From NCBI RefSeq assembly GCF_965215815.1, contig NZ_CBDCEO010000013.1, positions 434,001-498,000 on the forward strand: a stretch of DNA of 64,000 nt. The letters are read 5' to 3'. Shown here piece by piece: positions 40,301-46,300 of the stretch. This DNA comes from Poriferisodalis sp965215815. GTDB taxonomy: Bacteria; Actinomycetota; Acidimicrobiia; Acidimicrobiales; Poriferisodalaceae. Each line of letters opens with the position of its first letter. Position 1 is the first letter of the stretch. Below the pieces are notes generated by a model. It had not been told where the DNA came from. It ran no database searches and worked only from the letters and a program-made list of their open reading frames with translations. Made by a program: the position numbers and the translations under genes.

Positions 40301-43300
40301 GGGACAGTCCTCCAGCCGGGGACTGAATCGACGTCGACATATGGTGCGGCATCGTGGCCATAGTCCTTCAGGCCCACGCTGTGGTTCGAAGTGCTGAGGC
40401 GCTCCACCACGATGAGATACCAGGCATCGGGGGCGAGCGGCGGACACGAATCGGGCGCGGCGAACACGTTTTCGCCATTCTCGACATAGGAATCCGGGCT
40501 CACGAGCGTGCACACCGCCTCGCTAGGAAGGTAGGTGTCCAGGAGATCACCGGGATGGAACAAGTTTTGGGGAACTTGGGCTGGGACGGCCTCAAAAATC
40601 GTCACCTCAACCGCCAGCGTCGGCGTCTCCCCCTGCGCCAATCCGAAGTATCCGTTGAACCACACACTGGCCGATCCGGCCCGGTAGCCGGACTCTTGCG
40701 GACCAGTGCGGAACCGTTGTCCCCTCTTCGTGGTATTGGCCGTCAATGCGACACCTTCGTTTCCGAAGACGCTGTTCACCGTGTTGCCCACCAGCTTGAT
40801 GGTGTCGTTGTCGGCCACGGTCACCACCACGATGGCGACGGCCACTTCGTCGTACTCGTTGGCGCTGTTGGCGGCGTCGACGGTGTGGGTCACCACCGCG
40901 AGGTCGTCGGCGGTGTCGTCGTCTTCGGCGGCGGTGACCGTCACGATCTGCGGGGCTGACCAGTTCGACACCGTAAACGTCAACGTCAACGGCGACGACG
41001 ACAGCGCCACGTCGCTGCTGCCGCCCAGCTTCGCCGCCTCGATCACCACATCGGAGGCAGGTGCAGCCGCCAGCACCACCGTGTAGGTGCCGGAGCTGCC
41101 CTCGCCCACCGTCAGCGCCGACGTCGACACGACCACCGCGGGAGCAGTCGCGGCCACCTCGACGGTGGCGGCGCTGATCAGCGTGTAGCTGTGGTCTTCG
41201 TCGTCGTCAAAGCTCGCCTTGACCTTGATGGTGGTGCCCGAGTCGGCGGGGGCGAGGGTGTAGGTCTGTTGGGTGGCCATGGGGATGTCGGTGTCGGAGC
41301 CGCTGCTGGTACGCACCCACTGGTACGAGAACTCGGCGCGGTCCAGGCCGTCGCCGTCGGCGATGGCTGACGTGTCGGCGGTGAGGATCTCGCCGACCGT
41401 GGGGGTGCCCAAGATCGTGGGCACGCCCGTCGGAGCCTTGTCGGGCTGCACGACCAGCGTGGTGCCTCGGACCTCGATCATGCTGGCGAGGGACTCCGAG
41501 TTCCAGGCACCGCTCGACTGCACGAAATCGCGGCGGGTGGCGGCGACCGTGAATCCGGTGGCCGGATCGATGGTGTCCTGCGAGTCGCTCGCGGTCTTGT
41601 TCAACGAGATCGTCTGGGAGGTGCCGTTGGACCGTTCGAGCACGAAGTGGTACGACGTCGACGCCAAGAGCCGCGGGCAGGCGTCGTCGTCGGTTGTGGG
41701 CGCGTCGAAGTACTGCACACCGGAGCCGACGAAGGCGTCCGGGTGGGTGAGCGTGCACAGCACATCTCCGGGATTGCCGCTGGCGTCGAACTCGTTGAGC
41801 GTCGCGGTCAGCTCGCTGCCCGGCTGCGAGCTGGCGTGGATCTCGTCGAACCTGATGCCCACCGAGGTCAGCTCGTAGCCGCCGGCGTTGGCGCCGGTTG
41901 TGAACGCCTGGGCGCGTTTGGGACGCCCGGTGCCCAAATTGCTCACGCTGGAATCAGCGGTCTGGCCGGTGTTCGCAACCAGCGTGCCGATGACCGCCGC
42001 GGCTTTGACTTCGATCACTTGCGCTTGATTGGGCGTGACCTGCCAGGAGTTGGAGTACCAGATGTTCTCGTCTGCGACCGTCCATCCGGTAACAGGGTCG
42101 AGGGCGTCCTCGGCGGTGCTGTGGACAATGCCCACATGGGTTGCGGTGGTGGTACTGCCTTCCACCCTGGCTACGGCGGCATAGGTGGTGTTGGGGGCCA
42201 GCGTCGGGCACAAGCTGCCGCTTGTGGGCGGGCGGAACCTCTGCACGCTTAATTGGGTGAAAATGGCCGGGTCGTCGAGTGTGCACAGCAAAGTGCCGGG
42301 ATTGCCGTCCTCGGCCATCTCATAGAGCCTTACCGCGACCCCTTCCGCCATCGCGAGATTGGCGAAGGAGAAGTAGAACCCGATGGAGTCCAGCACATAG
42401 CCGTGCAGGCTCGGCCCGGTCGTGAATGCCTGTCCGCGGCGAGGAATACCGGTGTTGATCGCCAGGAGGCCAATGTCTGCAACAGTGGTGTTCTTGACCT
42501 GGGTCAGCACTTCGGTGGATTCGGGCGGGGGCGTGACCTCCACAGAGACGGCGCTGGTGAGGGGGTACTCCTCGAACCCGGCGTGGTCGTTGAAGATCAC
42601 CCGGACCTTGAGCTGTTTGCCGATGTCGTCGTCGACGGGGTAGTACACCTGCGCGTTCGCACCGCCGATGTCGGTCTCGTTGCCGCCGTCGACGCGGATC
42701 CACTGGAAGTAGCCGAACGACTCCGCCGACACGCCGTTGCCGTCGGAGATCGCCGACACGTCCGCCGTCACCGGCTGGGTCACCTGCACATTCCCCGACA
42801 CCACTGGATCGCCCGTCACCGCGGATGGCACCGCCCGCAACGACAGCTCCACCGCCTCCATGTCGCTCCACCTCGCGCCCTGCGAAGGTTTGGTCCAACT
42901 GGTTGTGGACTGGCTCAAGGAGTCGGTTCCGGACCCGAGCGAATAGACGTACTGCGACCCCGAAGCGTCCAGGACAAGTTCCCAGTTCGTCGCCACGCTG
43001 TCGGACACCAGCGGCGACACGATGGCGGTCAACGTGTCCTGGGCTATCGGAAGGAGATTCAGCTCTTTGACCCGGTAGCGGGTCGGCCCGTAGTCGAAGT
43101 CGTCATCGTCGAGTGAGCTTGACGGGAAGTCCGTGGCGTCGGTGTCGTACCCGAACCGGTTGGTGGCCTCGGTGACCGTGGCGGTGCCCGACCAGAACTG
43201 GCGACCGGTGCGTCCGCCGGGCAGGTCGTAGGCGTACAGCTTGTCGTCGTCGGGGTCTGCCACCCACAGCACACGGCCGTCGAACCACAGACCGTGCGCT

Positions 43301-46300
43301 TTGGCGTTGGCCCCACGCAGGTTGATGTTCTTGGCCGTGTCCTCAGACCCGTCAGAGAGCTTGTACGCATACACACGGCGGTCCTCGCGGTCCACCACGA
43401 ACATCGTCTCCCCGTTCGACCACAGCCCCCGCGGCTGGGAATTGTTCGTCGATCCAGACCCGCTGTTCTGGTGCAGCTCATCGAAGTCCTTGGCCGTGTC
43501 ACGCGAGCCGTCGGAACGCTTGTAGGCATAGATCTTGTTGTTGGTGCCGCCTGCGTCGTTGGACACCCACACCGTGTTCGCATCGCACCACAAACCCTCA
43601 GGACTGCTGTTGTTGCTGTGCAGCGAGATGTCCTTGTCGGCGTCGCGGGAGCGGTCCGACATCTTGTACCCATACACCTTGTCGTCGCCGGAGTCGGCCA
43701 CGAACATCGTCGTCCCGTCAGAACACAGGCCCGTGGGCACGTTGTTGCCCGCCGCGTCCAGAGTGTTGAAGTCCTTGCCGGTGTCACGGCCGCCGTCGCG
43801 GCGGCGATACGCAAAGATCTTTTCCGACCCCGACACATTGCTCGCCACCCAGATCGTCTCGGCGTTGCCCCACACGCCCGTCGGCACGATCTGGTGGCCG
43901 GCAACCGAGATGTCCGACGTCCGCTGCGACCCCGGCGCAGCAGCAGCCGACACCTGCGCGGTGGCCACGCTGGTGAGCGACTCGGAGAAACCTGCCTCGT
44001 CGGCGAAGCTCACCCTCACCTTGATGGTGCTGCCCTCGTCTTGCGCACCGAGGGTGTAGGACTGCGACGACGCGTGCGCGATGTCGGTATCGGTGCCCTC
44101 GCTGGTGCGCACCCACCGGAACGTGTACTCAACCCCTGACAGGCCGTCTTCGTCGTTGATTCCCGACGCGAGCGCGATCAGGGTCTGGCCCACCCGGGCC
44201 GTGCCCGAGATCGCGGGCGCGCCCGTCGCGGGGATGCTGGTGCGCTCCTTCGAGGTGCCCCGGACCTCGATCATGTGGACATTGGACTGCGACACCCACC
44301 CAGCGCCCGACTTCAGTAGGCCATCGTTGGCGATCCTCCAGCCGGTGGCCGGGGTGAGGATGTCGTCTGAGCTGACGCCGGATCTCGTCAACCAGATGTC
44401 CTGGGTGGTCGCGTTGGCCCGCTCGACGACGACGAAGTAGGTCCCGATCGGAGGGAGGCGCGGGCAGGCACGCTCGATTTCGGCGGGAGCATCGAAGAAA
44501 TGCACTCCCGAGGCGCCGAACTCCGACGGATTGGTGAACGTGCACAGCACGCCGCCGGGATTGCCGCCGGCGCCGAACTCGTTGAGCGTCACGGTCAGCT
44601 CAGTGCCCGGACTCGAGCCGGCCTGGATCTTGCCGAACCTGATGCCGACCGAACTCAGCACGTAGCCGCCGTCGTTGTTACCGGTCGTGAAGGCCTGGGC
44701 GCGCTGGGCGATGCCGGTGTCCAGAGTCTCCGCGATGCCGCTCACGTTCCGGCCGGTGTTGCTCACCTGCGTGCCGATGACCGCCCCGGCATCGACCTCG
44801 ATGAAATACGCCGAGTTGTCGGTGACCGACCATGAATCGCTGCCGAGGTCATAGCTGAGACGCGAGTCTGCGATGGTCCATCCGGTGGGGGGATCGAGGG
44901 TGTCCTCGGCGCCGGTGGAGGTGTAGCCGACGTTGGTGGCAGGAATCGAGGAGCCGGTCAGTCTGACTGCGGCGGCATAGGTGGTGTTGGCGGCAAGCGT
45001 CTGGCACGGGCTGTCACCGGTGGGCGCGTCGAACGTCTGGACGCCTGAGTTGGCGAACGAGGCTGGGTCGTCGAGCGTGCACAGCGCATCGCCTGGACGA
45101 CCGTTGCCGTCCATCTCATAGAGCTTCACTTCGGCGCTGCCCCGAGATCCGACGCCGGGGAAGGCAAGGTGGAACCCGACGGAGTCCAGCGCGTAGCCAT
45201 GGAGGTTCGATCCGGTCGTGAACGCCTGCCCGAGGTGAGTCTGGCTATGGCTCAGCCCTGTCGTGCCCGCAGACGTCTGGCCGGTGTTGCGGACCTGGGT
45301 GGTCACCGCGGTGGTTCGCCGGGGTGCCACCACCGCGCTGGCCGCGCTGGTGAGCGGGTACTCCTCGAAACCGGCGTAGTCGTTGAACACCACCCGCACC
45401 TTGAGCCGCTTGCCGACGTCGAGGTCGGTCAGGTAGTAGGCGGCGTCGGTGGCGCCCTCGATATCGGTCTCGTTGGCGTCGTCGTCGACGTGGATCCACT
45501 GGAAGGCGCCGAACGAATCCGCCGACACGCCGTTGTCATCGGCGATCGCCGACACATCCGCGGTCACCACCTGGCCGACCTGAAGGATGCCCCCCACCTT
45601 GGGCCCCCTCTTCGCCGCCGCCGGCACCGCCCGCAACGACAGCTCCACCGACTCGGAGTCGCTCCAACCCGCCGGCGTGGGCCAAGTGGCGTGTGCTGGA
45701 TCTAGTGGATCAGTGGCAAGGGGGTTGTGAGTCGAGGCGGTGGGCGACGATGCGATCGGATGGACGTGCTTCGACGCATCCGAGACCAGCTCCCACTTGT
45801 TCCACACGCCCGTGACCGCCCGCGGCACCAGCTCGGCGAATATCTGGTAGAACCCTCCGCCGAGGGGGGTGACGCTCACGCGACTGAAGGTGTAGGTGGT
45901 CGGCCCGTAGTCGAAGTCGCCGCCGTCGAGAGAGCTTGACGGAAAGCCCGAAGCGTCGGCGTCGTACCCGATCACGGGATTGTTCGTCGGGTGGTAGGTC
46001 GCGCTCTCGGTGACCGTGGCTGTGCCCGACCAGAACTGGCGACCGGTGCGGGCGCCGGGCAGGTCGTAGGCGTACAGCTTGTCGTCGTCGGGGTCTGACA
46101 CCCACAGCACCCGCCCGTCGAACCACAGGCCGCGCGCGGTGGTGTTGGCGGCGCCTAGATCGATGTTCTTGGCCGTGTCCTCAGACCCATCAGAGAACTT
46201 GTACGCATACACCCGGCGGTCCTCGCGGTCCACCACGAACATCGTCTCCCCGTTCGACCACAGCCCCCGCGGCTGGGAATTGTTCGTCGATCCAGACCCG

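Noticed and set aside
25888..41878. Many long open frames (up to about 630 codons) antisense to the giant gene
   Set aside because: They repeat with the 330-bp and larger repeats and give His/Arg/Gly-rich nonsense proteins. They are a by-product of the strong codon bias and repeats of the real gene.
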